From contig NZ_JAASQO010000010.1 of NCBI RefSeq assembly GCF_011762095.1, positions 17,501 to 81,500 of the forward strand: 64,000 nucleotides of DNA, written 5' to 3'. Of this stretch, positions 31,067 through 39,723 are shown piece by piece. Position 1 is the first letter of the stretch; the number at the start of each line of letters is the position of its first letter. The DNA is from Parvibaculum indicum. GTDB lineage: Bacteria > Pseudomonadota > Alphaproteobacteria > Parvibaculales > Parvibaculaceae. The translations under genes were made by a program, and so were the position numbers. The notes below the pieces were generated by a model. The model had not been told where the DNA came from. It ran no database searches and saw only the letters and a list, made by a program, of their open reading frames with translations.

Positions 31067-32281
31067 ATGACCCATCGCATCGTTCCCGCCGACCCGTTCA
31101 CCGTTCACATCTCCGAAGAGGAGGTCGAGGATCTGCGCCGCCGCCTTCAGCGCACGCGCTTTCCGAACGAACCGGTGGGCAACCGTCACTGGGAATACGG
31201 CACCAGCCTTCCCTATATGGAAAAGCTGGTGTCTTACTGGCGCGACGATTTCGACTGGCGGGCAGCCGAAGAAAAGCTCAACCGCTTCCCCCAGTTCCGC
31301 GCGACCTTCACCGACGATGACGGCGAAGATCACACCATCCACTTCATCTATGAGCGCGGCACGAAGACGGATGGCAACCCCGACCCGATCCCGCTCGTCA
31401 TGACACATGGCTGGCCGTCCACCTTTCGCGAGTTTCTCGACGTGGTGGAGCCGCTCGCCCATCCCGAACGCTTCGGGCGGGAAGACCCGGCCTTCGACGT
31501 GATCGTGCCTTCGCTTGTCGGTTACGGCTTTTCATCGCTGCCGCGAAAGCCCATCGGCCCCGCCGCCATCGCTGATCTCTGGCATCGGCTGATGACGGAA
31601 TGCCTGGGCTATGACAGCTATGCGGCACAGGCCGGCGACTGGGGCAGCTTCGTGACGTCGCGCCTCGCGCTCCAGCACCCGGAAGCGGTGCGCGCCATCC
31701 ACCTCACCATGCTGCCGCTGCGCCCCGCCCTCAAGGACGAGAGCCAAGAGCCGGTCAACGACGAAGAATCGAAATGGATCCGGGAGATGCAGGCCTGGTG
31801 GCGTCAGGAGGAAGGCTATCGCTCCATCCAGTCCACCAAGCCCATGGCGCTCGCCTTCGGCCTGACGGACAGCCCGGCCGGCCTCGCCGGCTGGCTCGCC
31901 GACAAATATTACCGCCTCGGCGATACCGACAAGACCGACACCATAGACGGCATGGAGCGGCGCTTCCCCTATGACGACATCCTGACCCAGTTCTCGATCT
32001 ACTGGTTCACCGGCACGATCAACAGCGCCAACACGCTCTACAAGGCCGGTCCCGCCGAGGGCTCGCACCAGTTGAAACCGGGCGAGCGCGTTACCGTGCC
32101 CGTGGCCTATTCGGAATATCCGATCGATACGCTGCCGGACACGCCGCGCTCATGGGCGGAACGAAGCTACAATATCGTCCGCTGGCGGATCATGGAGAAA
32201 GGCGGCCATTTCGCCGCCATGGAAGAGCCGGACTATTTCGCCGACGATGTGCGCGATGCGTTTGCGGAGATGCTGGGGTAA
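31067..32281 (+). CDS. Epoxide hydrolase, copy 2 (EHN-domain alpha/beta hydrolase)
   Basis: A paralogue of the preceding gene, 404 residues. It has the same lid segment (YWRDDFDWRAAEEKLNRFPQF), oxyanion HGWP, nucleophile Asp in AGDWGS, and C-terminal GGHFAAMEEPDYFADD. The two differ throughout the core, so the duplication is old or the copies arrived together already different. The ATG at 31067 is preceded by GAGGTG; an in-frame GTG at 31061 is possible. The pair probably handles different or successive epoxides. A repeat-like palindrome follows the stop. Confidence 0.9.
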   Translation: MTHRIVPADPFTVHISEEEVEDLRRRLQRTRFPNEPVGNRHWEYGTSLPYMEKLVSYWRDDFDWRAAEEKLNRFPQFRATFTDDDGEDHTIHFIYERGTKTDGNPDPIPLVMTHGWPSTFREFLDVVEPLAHPERFGREDPAFDVIVPSLVGYGFSSLPRKPIGPAAIADLWHRLMTECLGYDSYAAQAGDWGSFVTSRLALQHPEAVRAIHLTMLPLRPALKDESQEPVNDEESKWIREMQAWWRQEEGYRSIQSTKPMALAFGLTDSPAGLAGWLADKYYRLGDTDKTDTIDGMERRFPYDDILTQFSIYWFTGTINSANTLYKAGPAEGSHQLKPGERVTVPVAYSEYPIDTLPDTPRSWAERSYNIVRWRIMEKGGHFAAMEEPDYFADDVRDAFAEMLG

Positions 32282-32350
32282 GACCCGGACAAATCGCCAC
32301 CCCGATCTCGATCCGGGGTCCGTTCACGCTCTCATCGGACCGGAAACCGG

Positions 32351-32380
32351 TGTGGGTTCCGGGTCGGGCCCGGAATGACG
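32351..32380. repeat. Short dispersed-type palindromic repeat after the epoxide hydrolases
   Basis: TTCCGGG and CCCGGAA arms surround a TCGGG centre, followed by ATGACG. The pattern resembles the widespread GGGTC..GCCCGG..ATGACG intergenic repeats of alphaproteobacteria. The flanking 32300-32320 stretch contains a related imperfect palindrome. Confidence 0.45.
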
Positions 32381-32396
32381 CCATCGCCTCCTCGCG

Positions 32397-33356
32397 TCAG
32401 GCGATCCCCTGACGGCCCATGGCGAGGAACTTCTCGCGGCGCAGGCGGCGCAGCGTGTCGGCATCGAGTTTTTCGAGCCCTGCCAGCTCTTCCTCGATGG
32501 CGTCGCCCGTATCGCGGATCATCTGCGCGCGCTCGCGATGCGCCCCGCCGACGGGTTCTTCCAGCACGCGATCCACGACACCGAGTTTGTGCAGATCCTG
32601 CGCGGTGATCTTCATCGCGGTCGCCGCGTCTTTCGCCTTGTCGGAACTGCGCCAGAGGATCGACGAGGCGCCTTCCGGCGAGATCACGGCATAGACGGCG
32701 TGTTCGAGCATCAGCACGCGATTGCCGCAGGCGATACCGATGGCACCGCCCGACATGCCTTCGCCGATCACAACGGAGATAAGCGGCGTCCCGAGCGACA
32801 GGCAGCGATCCGTCGACCGCGCAATGGCTTCCGCGACGCTGCGCTCTTCGCTTTCCATGCCGGGATAGGCGCCCGACGTATCGGCCATGGTGATGACCGG
32901 AATATCGAAACGCTCGGCAAGCGACATCAGCCGGATCACCTTGCGGTAGCCCTCGGGCCGCGCCATGCCGAAATTGTGCTTGATGCGGCTCTGCGTGTCG
33001 GAGCCTTTTTCATGACCGATGATCATGACGGAACGGCCGCAGAACCGGCCGAGGCCGCCCATGATGGCCGAGTCCTCGCCATAGACGCGGTCGCCGCCCA
33101 TCGGCGTGAAGTCCTCGACCAGCCGTTCCACATAATCCTTGAAATGCGGACGGGCCGGATGGCGTGCCACCTGCACCTTCTGCCAGGGATTGAGCGAGGC
33201 ATAGGTCTCGGTCAGCAGGTTCGCCGCTTTCTGCTCAAGCTTGGAAACCTCGTCGCCGATGCTCATGGACGGGTCGTCCTGTGCAAGACGTTTCAGCTCC
33301 TGCACCTTGCCTTCGAGTTCGGCAATCGGCTTCTCGAAATCGAGATAAGTATGCAT
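32397..33356 (-). CDS. accA: Acetyl-CoA carboxylase carboxyltransferase subunit alpha
   Basis: Half of the carboxyltransferase that makes malonyl-CoA for fatty acids. The 319-residue protein opens MHTYLDFEKPIAELEGKVQELK, as the family does, and carries GDRVYGEDSAIMGGLG, IIGHEKGSDTQSRIKHNFGMARPEGYRK, DTSGAYPGMESEERSVAEAIA and GEGMSGGAIGI. The start is the ATG at 33356; an in-frame start eight codons upstream lacks support. accD is not in the window, as is usual in this class. Confidence 0.97.
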   Translation of the reverse strand: MHTYLDFEKPIAELEGKVQELKRLAQDDPSMSIGDEVSKLEQKAANLLTETYASLNPWQKVQVARHPARPHFKDYVERLVEDFTPMGGDRVYGEDSAIMGGLGRFCGRSVMIIGHEKGSDTQSRIKHNFGMARPEGYRKVIRLMSLAERFDIPVITMADTSGAYPGMESEERSVAEAIARSTDRCLSLGTPLISVVIGEGMSGGAIGIACGNRVLMLEHAVYAVISPEGASSILWRSSDKAKDAATAMKITAQDLHKLGVVDRVLEEPVGGAHRERAQMIRDTGDAIEEELAGLEKLDADTLRRLRREKFLAMGRQGIA

Positions 33357-33535
33357 TGCGCTCCGGGAACTCCCGTCCATTCACCCGCTTGAACCGCATT
33401 CCCGCCAGCCCGTCGGCCCCTTGGCGGGAGATTGCGCCGGGACACTGGCCCGCCCCCGTCGCCTTGTCAACTGCAACTCGCTGCAAGGGAAACATCGTGC
33501 CGATTCAGGGACTTAAAAGGGTTAAGACCATGCCC

Positions 33536-33562
33536 TGTCACAAACCGGCCCGCCCGTCCGTC
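33536..33562 (+). promoter_or_regulatory. Match to the ECF41 promoter consensus upstream of the sigma factor gene
   Basis: TGTCACA (33536-33542) and CGTC (33559-33562) are 16 bases apart, about 80 bases before the sigma factor start. As I recall, this matches the promoter reported for ECF41 sigma factors, so the gene is probably self-activating. Confidence 0.6.
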
Positions 33563-33643
33563 TTCCCGATATATGCATCGACGCAACGGCCCGGCAGCCC
33601 GGCCCGTCATGGGCTATGCTGCCACCGTCCGAGGACCACACGA

Positions 33644-34585
33644 ATGCCCCATGTCCCCACTCGCCCATCTTCCCGCATGAACGCCTCCGACGCGGAAGAC
33701 GTCTTTCTGTCCCATCGCGCACGCGCTTTCGCGGTGGCCTACCGCATGCTGGGCAGTATCGCGGAGGCGGAAGACGTCGTGCAGGAGGCCTGGCTGCGCT
33801 GGCAGGGCGCGGACCGCTCGCATATCGCTTCGCCCGAAGCCTTCATCGTCACCACCGCGTCACGGCTTGCCATCGACCATCTGCGCAAGGCGAGTACGCG
33901 ACGCGAAACCTATGTCGGCCCCTGGCTGCCCGAGCCGATGGTCACCGACGACGCCCCGGCACCCGCCACGCCGGAAGAACGCCTGGAACTCGCCGACGAC
34001 ATCTCCATCGCGCTGCTGCATTTGCTGGAAAGGCTCGCGCCGGAAGAGCGCGCCGTGTTCCTGCTTCACGAGGCCTTCGATTACAGCCATTCGGAAATCG
34101 CGGGGCTGATCGGAAAGTCGGAAGCCGCCTGCCGCCAGATGCTGTCGCGTGCGCGCAAGCGCGTGAAGGCCGAGCATCCCCGTTTCAACACCGAGGCGCG
34201 CGAACATGCCCGCCTGGCGGAGCTTTTCCGGCAGGCACTTGCAAAAGGCGATCCGGAAAAAATCCTCGCCTGCATGAAGGACGACGCGATCTTCTACAGC
34301 GATGGCGGCGGCAAGGTGCTGGCCGCGCTGAACCCGCTCTTCGGCGCCGACAAGATCATGCGGTTCTGGCTGGGCATCATGCGAAAGGCGGAAGAGCCCA
34401 TTGTTTTCCGCCCGGTCGCACTGAACGGCCTGCCCGGCTACCTCCTCACCGAAGGCGACACGCTTCACTCGACCGTCAGCCTGCGCATCGAGGACGGCCG
34501 CATTGCCGCCATCTATGTGCAGCGCAATCCCGACAAGCTCGCCGGCATCATGCGCCGGATGGGGCTCAGACCGCCGCCGGTCTGA
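33644..34585 (+). CDS. ECF41-type RNA polymerase sigma factor with SnoaL-like C-terminal extension
   Basis: 313 residues. Sigma region 2 (RAFAVAYRMLGSIAEAEDVVQEAWLRW) and region 4 (LAPEERAVFLLHEAFDYSHSEIAGLIGKSEAACRQMLSRAR) are joined by the linker motif WLPEP. A C-terminal SnoaL-like domain of about 110 residues carries SDGGGKV and NPDKL. These three motifs mark ECF41, whose extension works as a built-in anti-sigma device in place of a separate protein. The ATG at 33644 has a GAGGA ribosome site; Met12 (33677) has none. ECF41 genes usually lie beside a target such as an oxidoreductase or carboxymuconolactone decarboxylase; none is here. Confidence 0.92.
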   Translation: MPHVPTRPSSRMNASDAEDVFLSHRARAFAVAYRMLGSIAEAEDVVQEAWLRWQGADRSHIASPEAFIVTTASRLAIDHLRKASTRRETYVGPWLPEPMVTDDAPAPATPEERLELADDISIALLHLLERLAPEERAVFLLHEAFDYSHSEIAGLIGKSEAACRQMLSRARKRVKAEHPRFNTEAREHARLAELFRQALAKGDPEKILACMKDDAIFYSDGGGKVLAALNPLFGADKIMRFWLGIMRKAEEPIVFRPVALNGLPGYLLTEGDTLHSTVSLRIEDGRIAAIYVQRNPDKLAGIMRRMGLRPPPV

Positions 34586-34592
34586 GCCTCTC

Positions 34593-35594
34593 TCAGGCGC
34601 TATCCTTCTTGGCAAGCGGGTGCTTGGTTTCCACAAGTTCCTTCAACCGCTCGTCCAGCACATGCGTATAGATCTGCGTGGTCGAAATATCCGCATGGCC
34701 CAGCATCTGCTGTACCGCGCGCAGATCCGCCCCGTTGGCCAGAAGGTGGCTCGCAAAGGCGTGGCGCAGCGTATGCGGCGACACGCGCTTGGGATCGATC
34801 CCGGCGGAAACGGCGAGATCTTTCAGAAGCTGCGCAAAGCGATGCCGCGTGAGATGGCCCTGCCGCCCGCGCGACGGGAAGAGCCAGGGCGACACCCTGT
34901 CGCCCAGACGGCGCGCCCGGAGCGGCACATAGTCGTTGATCGCCGCCCGCGCCGTATCGGACAGCGGCACCAGCCGTTCCCGGCCGCCCTTGCCCGTCAC
35001 GGTGAGGAACCGCTGATCGCCCCGAACCGCCGAAAGCGGCAGGCCGACAAGCTCCGACACGCGAAGCCCCGTGGCGTAAAGCACCTCCATCAGGCACACC
35101 AGCCGCGCCCGCTTGTAGGCGAGTACTTCTTCCTCATGGCTGCGCCCGTCCACGGTCTGCCGCGCGGCGGCAAGCAGGCCGTCGACTTCCGCGACAGCCA
35201 GCGTCTTCGGCAGGGGCCTCGCCCGCCTCGGACCCTCGACCGTGCTGCACGGATCGTCCGTCCGCACGCTGTCCGCATACAGAAAACTGTGGAACTGCCG
35301 CACGGCCGACAGGCGCCGCGCCGCTGTCGCGGCGGAAAGCCCCTGATTGTTCAGCGCTTCCAGATAGGCACGAATGTCTTCCGTGGCAGCTTCATGCACA
35401 CCGCGACGTCGCCCCGCCAGAAAACCGGCGAAGTCCTTCAGATCGCGATGATAGGCCTCGAGTGTGTTGCGCGCGGCACCCCGTTCCGCACTCAGCATTT
35501 CGAGAAAGGCCTCGATGTAACTCTGACCTTCGATCGTCCCCCCAACGGCCTCCCCGGTTTTCGTTACCTTGGTCACCGATGGTTGATTAGACAT
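34593..35594 (-). CDS. xerD: Tyrosine recombinase XerD
   Basis: Resolves chromosome dimers at dif with XerC. The 333 residues contain an N-terminal SAM-like core-binding domain (about 24-112) and a catalytic domain with Arg178 (ATGLRVSEL), His274 and Arg277 (HTLRHAFASHLL), His300 (LGHADISTTQIYTHV) and the nucleophile Tyr309. Its place after accA and before aroK is the usual one, so it is a housekeeping recombinase and not the integrase of an element. The ATG at 35594 lies eight bases past the stop of the secreted-protein gene. Confidence 0.95.
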   Translation of the reverse strand: MSNQPSVTKVTKTGEAVGGTIEGQSYIEAFLEMLSAERGAARNTLEAYHRDLKDFAGFLAGRRRGVHEAATEDIRAYLEALNNQGLSAATAARRLSAVRQFHSFLYADSVRTDDPCSTVEGPRRARPLPKTLAVAEVDGLLAAARQTVDGRSHEEEVLAYKRARLVCLMEVLYATGLRVSELVGLPLSAVRGDQRFLTVTGKGGRERLVPLSDTARAAINDYVPLRARRLGDRVSPWLFPSRGRQGHLTRHRFAQLLKDLAVSAGIDPKRVSPHTLRHAFASHLLANGADLRAVQQMLGHADISTTQIYTHVLDERLKELVETKHPLAKKDSA

Positions 35595-35602
35595 ATTTTT
35601 AC

Positions 35603-37588
35603 TTACCCACGTCCTATGCTACTCCGCGCTAACAGCGCCTCTATGGCAAGGCGCCGCGCCTCACCTTCAAGCTTGATATTTCCAAGACTCTTCACCGCTT
35701 CCGCCACTGCGTTCGCATGCGTGCCGGAGGGCCCGTGTTCGGCCAGCGCGGTCAGCGCCAGCAAAACGGTTTCGCCGCGCGCCCCGCGTGTGCTCGCCGC
35801 CTGCATCCGGCTGAACAGCGCTTCGCGCGGCGCGGCGCCGGTGAACAAATCCCGGCGATCCAGAATCGTATCCCAGACTTCCTTCGGCAGATCGGCGCCC
35901 AGCGCGTCGAGCATCACCGCCTCGGCGGCGGCAAAACGCTGCGTGGAGGTGACGCCGGAGCGCAGATCGCCCAGCAGCGTCGCGCCGATATCGTCCGGCA
36001 GGTCGATCCTGTCGCCCTTCATCAGGCGCAGCATGGCGTCGAGTTCGCGCGTTCCGCGGCCGAACCCGCCTCCCGCGGAGGCCATCGCCTCGCGCCAGGC
36101 GCTCGCGCGCGCGGCATCGCCGAGAACGATATAGGCGCGCACCGCGATGGGCGCAACGCCGGCCAGTTCGGCCCCGGTCCGGATCCGGTCCAGCAACGGC
36201 TTCAGGGCCTCGGCCGTCGGATAGGCAAGTCCGGCTGGTTCCGCCGTCGAAAGCGCCAGCGCGATCATCTGCAACTGTTTGCGCGGCATGACCTCGCGGG
36301 CAATGGCCTGGTAGAGGAGCGCGCGCCGCATGGCCGAACTGTCCGGATAGGTGCCCGATTTCAGCCCGTCGAAATCTTTCTGCGTGAAAGTCGCCGCCTT
36401 GTAGGCCGTCCCCAGCACATCGCCGCCCGCAAGACCGAGCCTCGCCGCGCGCTCGGCCGCCTCGATCCGTATCTCCGGTGCCGCCTCGGCGTTCTGCGCC
36501 AGCGCGGGCAGCACCGAAGGCACGGCAATCGCCGCGGCATTGGACGGAAAATCCCTCTTCGCGAGGCCGTAAAAGGCGAAATCGATTTCGCTCAGCCTGT
36601 CCGGGGCCGGTGCCTTCAGCCTGATCCCGTCGGCGGCCGCGCCCTGAAGCGAATAGAAGAGCGGGTCGTCCAGCCCTTCTTCCCGCGCAAGATCCGCCGT
36701 GATGCCGGACAGCTCCGGATTACCGCCGAGAATCTGACAATAAGCCGATAGTTTCAGCGCAAAGGCGGCCTGCGGCTCCGTCCTGAGATCGCCGCTGGCC
36801 GGCAGCGCGGAAAGCGCATCGCAGGCTTCCTTGCCCTTGCCCAACGCCAGCGCAGCCCGCGCCTGCAGCATGGCGATCGAGGCCGGACGGTCTTTCGGGG
36901 CCGCGGCGGCAAGCTCCAGCGCGTCGCTCGCCCGCCCGGCGGCCAAAAGCGCATCGAGCCTCAGTGCCAGAAAATCGCGGCCGCCGCCGCTGCCCGCGCT
37001 CAAACTCGCCGTCATGCCCGGAGGCGGCGTCGCGCCCGTCAGCAAAAGCCGCTGCCTGAGATTGATCAGCACGGGCGAGCCCTGCGCGGGCGGCAGATCG
37101 GCCAGCAATTGTTCGATGTCGCCCCGGCGGGAATTCTCCCACATATCGCTGCCGAGATTGCCGCTGTCGGGCCCGATGAGCGAGGCGGTGGAAGCATCCA
37201 CGCGCGACAGGCGCCCGACCTGGATACTCGTCCCCGATGCGCCGGGTGTGGAGCGGATCACCCGCACGGCGGGCTCATCCGGCGCGGCGCTGCCGGAGGG
37301 GAATAGCTGCGCAGGGGCCGACCGGGCCGCGCCGCGATCGGCGCCGCCACCGGCATTTCCGCCGTCCCCGAGCCCCGTCCTGCCCGCATCGGTGGGCGCC
37401 GCCGTCCCGCCGGACGCACCGAAGCCGGGCGGCACGATGCTGCGCGGCCCCGAATAGGCGTCGGCCGCGGCCAGAGCCTGCGACGTCCCGAAAACGGCCA
37501 GGCACACGAAAGCCCCTCCCAGCGCGGTGCTGCGGCGGGTCTTCGATCGGCGTGACGCCTCCGTCGGGTTATCGCGGCATGCTGTCAT
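35603..37588 (-). CDS. Secreted helical-repeat-like protein of unknown function
   Basis: I do not recognise a family. The 661 residues have a signal peptide (h-region ALGGAFVCLAVFGTSQALA, cleavage after ALA) and a Pro/Gly/Ala-rich segment (about 45-105). A long, mainly helical part follows, full of Ala-Leu-Asp patterns such as LLADLPPAQGSPVLINLRQRLLL and DALLAAGRASDALELAAAAP, which looks like an alpha-solenoid or TPR-like fold. The ATG at 37588 lies inside a 47-residue membrane ORF and overlaps it by 20 bases, so translation is probably coupled. An in-frame start at 37678 is unlikely. xerD follows eight bases after the stop. Confidence 0.7.
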   Translation of the reverse strand: MTACRDNPTEASRRSKTRRSTALGGAFVCLAVFGTSQALAAADAYSGPRSIVPPGFGASGGTAAPTDAGRTGLGDGGNAGGGADRGAARSAPAQLFPSGSAAPDEPAVRVIRSTPGASGTSIQVGRLSRVDASTASLIGPDSGNLGSDMWENSRRGDIEQLLADLPPAQGSPVLINLRQRLLLTGATPPPGMTASLSAGSGGGRDFLALRLDALLAAGRASDALELAAAAPKDRPASIAMLQARAALALGKGKEACDALSALPASGDLRTEPQAAFALKLSAYCQILGGNPELSGITADLAREEGLDDPLFYSLQGAAADGIRLKAPAPDRLSEIDFAFYGLAKRDFPSNAAAIAVPSVLPALAQNAEAAPEIRIEAAERAARLGLAGGDVLGTAYKAATFTQKDFDGLKSGTYPDSSAMRRALLYQAIAREVMPRKQLQMIALALSTAEPAGLAYPTAEALKPLLDRIRTGAELAGVAPIAVRAYIVLGDAARASAWREAMASAGGGFGRGTRELDAMLRLMKGDRIDLPDDIGATLLGDLRSGVTSTQRFAAAEAVMLDALGADLPKEVWDTILDRRDLFTGAAPREALFSRMQAASTRGARGETVLLALTALAEHGPSGTHANAVAEAVKSLGNIKLEGEARRLAIEALLARSSIGRG

Positions 37589-37712
37589 CGGGGATGACCT
37601 TTTCCACGGTCTGGGCCTGCGGATGGACTGCCTGTCCGAGATATACGATCCCGGCGCCGAGCGCCGCGACCACGACAATGATTCCGATCAGCGGAAAGGC
37701 GCTGCGACCCAT
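37569..37712 (-). CDS. 47-residue single-pass membrane protein
   Basis: An ATG at 37712 opens 47 codons ending in TAA. The product starts MGRSAFPLIGIIVVVAALG, runs through one hydrophobic segment (about 6-26) and ends in a polar tail with QTVEKVIPDDSMPR. A basic N-terminus and membrane span suggest an inner-membrane anchor with the tail outside. Its end overlaps the start of the secreted protein gene by 20 bases, typical of a coupled small gene. The family is unknown to me; the coding look and placement are the evidence. Confidence 0.65.
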   Translation of the reverse strand: MGRSAFPLIGIIVVVAALGAGIVYLGQAVHPQAQTVEKVIPDDSMPR

Positions 37713-37920
37713 TGTGACTAACCTCGTCTAATACGACCGGCCCCGCCTGCCTCATGCCTTTAACATCAGCAACCCGGCTTTTGGCTTGTTTCTTTTTGAC
37801 CGGTCTCTCCAGAATACGTGCCTAGACGTCCCTTGCGGCGAAATTTAGGCGTGACGCGTGACCCTTGAATGCCTATCTACCCGTTGGCGGGCCTGCATCC
37901 ATGCTATCAATCGGCTAATA

Positions 37921-37963
37921 TCGGATCGTTAAGGCCCGATCCGGCATTTTAGGAGCCGGATCG
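37921..37963 (+). promoter_or_regulatory. Three-part alternative hairpin in the aroK leader
   Basis: Segment A (CGGATCG, 37922-37928) can pair with B (CGATCCG, 37937-37943), while B extended (CGATCCGGC, 37937-37945) pairs perfectly with C (GCCGGATCG, 37955-37963). The A-B and B-C hairpins exclude each other. No U-run follows C, so a standard attenuator is not shown. Confidence 0.45.
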
Positions 37964-38002
37964 GCAGCGCCGCTAAAGCAATTCAGGGTTAATGGCAGGG
38001 AA

Positions 38003-38599
38003 ATGGCCGAGAGCGACAGTCAGGTAAGATCACGCGACGGGGCCGCCGAAAACGGCGACGCCCCGCTGCCGCTTGACCGCCGCGCCATCGTCCTTGTGGG
38101 CCTCATGGGCGCGGGCAAGACCACGGTGGGCCGGCGCCTGGCGCATCGCCTCGGCCTGGATTTCGTGGACGCCGACGCCGAAATCGAGAAGGCCGCGGGC
38201 GAATCCATTCCCGAAATCTTCAAACTCCGGGGCGAAAAGGTCTTCCGCGAGGGCGAAAGGCGGGTCATTTCGCGCCTGCTGGACGACGGCCCCCAGGTTC
38301 TGGCCACCGGCGGCGGGGCCTTTATGGACCCCGAAACCCGGGCCGAAATCACGAACAAGGGCGTTTCGGTCTGGCTCAAGGCCGATATCGACGTGCTGAT
38401 GAAGCGGGTCTCCAAACGGGGCAACCGCCCCCTGCTCAAGACGGCGGACCCGCGCGCCACCATGGAAAAACTGATGGGCGAGCGTTACCCCGTCTATGCG
38501 GGCGCGGACATCACGGTGGAAAGCCGCGAGGGCCCGCATGAGGCTGTCGTCGATGCCATCGTCGCGGCGCTCGACGAGTATCGCGAGGCGAAGGCATGA
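38003..38599 (+). CDS. aroK: Shikimate kinase
   Basis: Phosphorylates shikimate in the aromatic amino acid pathway. The 198 residues carry the P-loop GLMGAGKTTVG after a polar leader of about 30 residues, the shikimate-binding FVDADAEIEKAAGESIPEIF, and the RxxY-like lid region with RGNRPLL. The ATG at 38003 is the likely start; the acidic leader resembles that of other alphaproteobacterial AroK proteins. It overlaps aroB by four bases (ATGA). Confidence 0.96.
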   Translation: MAESDSQVRSRDGAAENGDAPLPLDRRAIVLVGLMGAGKTTVGRRLAHRLGLDFVDADAEIEKAAGESIPEIFKLRGEKVFREGERRVISRLLDDGPQVLATGGGAFMDPETRAEITNKGVSVWLKADIDVLMKRVSKRGNRPLLKTADPRATMEKLMGERYPVYAGADITVESREGPHEAVVDAIVAALDEYREAKA

Positions 38600-39723
38600 C
38601 CGGCGAAGCAAGAGACGTGAGAACGGTAAGGGTCGAGCTCGGCGAGCGCGGCTATGACATCCATGTCGGGCCGGGGCTGATCGCGCAGGCGGGCAAATAT
38701 CTCGAACCGCTGCTGCGCCGCGCGCGCGTCGCCATCGTCACCGACGAAACCGTGGCAAAACACCATCTGCCCGCCCTCGCCGCCTCGCTGGACGAACACG
38801 GCATCGCGCATGACGAAATCGTGCTGCCCGCGGGCGAAAGCACCAAATCCTTCGCCCAGCTCGAAAAGCTGACCGAATGGCTGCTCGAAACGGGCGTCGA
38901 GCGCGGCGATCTGGTGGTCGCGCTGGGCGGCGGCGTGATCGGCGACCTCACGGGCTTCGCCGCCTCCATCGTGCGGCGCGGCGTCGATTTCGCCCAGATC
39001 CCGACCACGCTCCTCTCGCAGGTGGACAGTTCCGTCGGCGGCAAGACGGGCATCAACACGAAACAGGGCAAGAACCTCGCCGGCGCTTTCCATCAGCCGC
39101 GCCTCGTTCTCGCCGATACCGACGCGCTGAAGACGCTGCCCATGCGCGACTTCCTCGCCGGCTACGCGGAAGTGCTGAAATACGGCCTCATCAGCGACCG
39201 CGACTTCTTCGACTGGCTGGAAGCCAATCTCGACGCGATCAAGGCGGGCGACGATGCCGCGCGCAGCTATGCCATCGTCAAGAGCTGCGAGGCCAAGGCC
39301 GCCATCGTCGCGGCGGACGAACGCGAGAGCAATGTCCGCGCCCTGCTCAATCTCGGCCATACATTCGGCCATGCGCTGGAAGCGGCGACCGGGTTCTCCA
39401 GCAAGCTCGTCCATGGCGAAGGCGTGGCCGTCGGCATGGCGCTCGCTTTCGACTATTCGACGCGGCTGGGTCTCTGCCCGTCGCAGGACGCCGTGCGGGT
39501 TCACCGTCATCTGGAGCGCGCGGGCCTGCCCTGTTCGCTCGCCGACATACCAGGCCCGCTCCCCGATGCCGACGGCCTCATCGCGCTGATGGGACAGGAC
39601 AAGAAAGTCGTGGACGGCAAGCTGACTTTCATTCTTGTGCGCGGCATCGGCGAAGCCTTCATCACGCGCGACGCAGATCGGGGCACCCTGAAAGCGTTGC
39701 TGGGAGAGCGAGAGGCCGCCTGA
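38596..39723 (+). CDS. aroB: 3-dehydroquinate synthase
   Basis: Second enzyme of the shikimate pathway, NAD-dependent. The 375 residues hold ALGGGVIGDLTGFAAS, the PTTLLSQVDSSVGGKTGIN block, the metal-binding GYAEVLKYGL, NLGHTFGHALEAATGF and HGEGVAVGMALA. It is coupled to aroK by overlap, and its stop overlaps the next gene by one base (TGATG). aroK-aroB is a conserved operon in this class. Confidence 0.98.
   Translation: MTGEARDVRTVRVELGERGYDIHVGPGLIAQAGKYLEPLLRRARVAIVTDETVAKHHLPALAASLDEHGIAHDEIVLPAGESTKSFAQLEKLTEWLLETGVERGDLVVALGGGVIGDLTGFAASIVRRGVDFAQIPTTLLSQVDSSVGGKTGINTKQGKNLAGAFHQPRLVLADTDALKTLPMRDFLAGYAEVLKYGLISDRDFFDWLEANLDAIKAGDDAARSYAIVKSCEAKAAIVAADERESNVRALLNLGHTFGHALEAATGFSSKLVHGEGVAVGMALAFDYSTRLGLCPSQDAVRVHRHLERAGLPCSLADIPGPLPDADGLIALMGQDKKVVDGKLTFILVRGIGEAFITRDADRGTLKALLGEREAA

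Noticed and set aside
34593-35594. Integrase of a mobile element
   Set aside because: The gene is xerD in its usual chromosomal neighbourhood; no attachment repeats, tRNA target or element genes are near.
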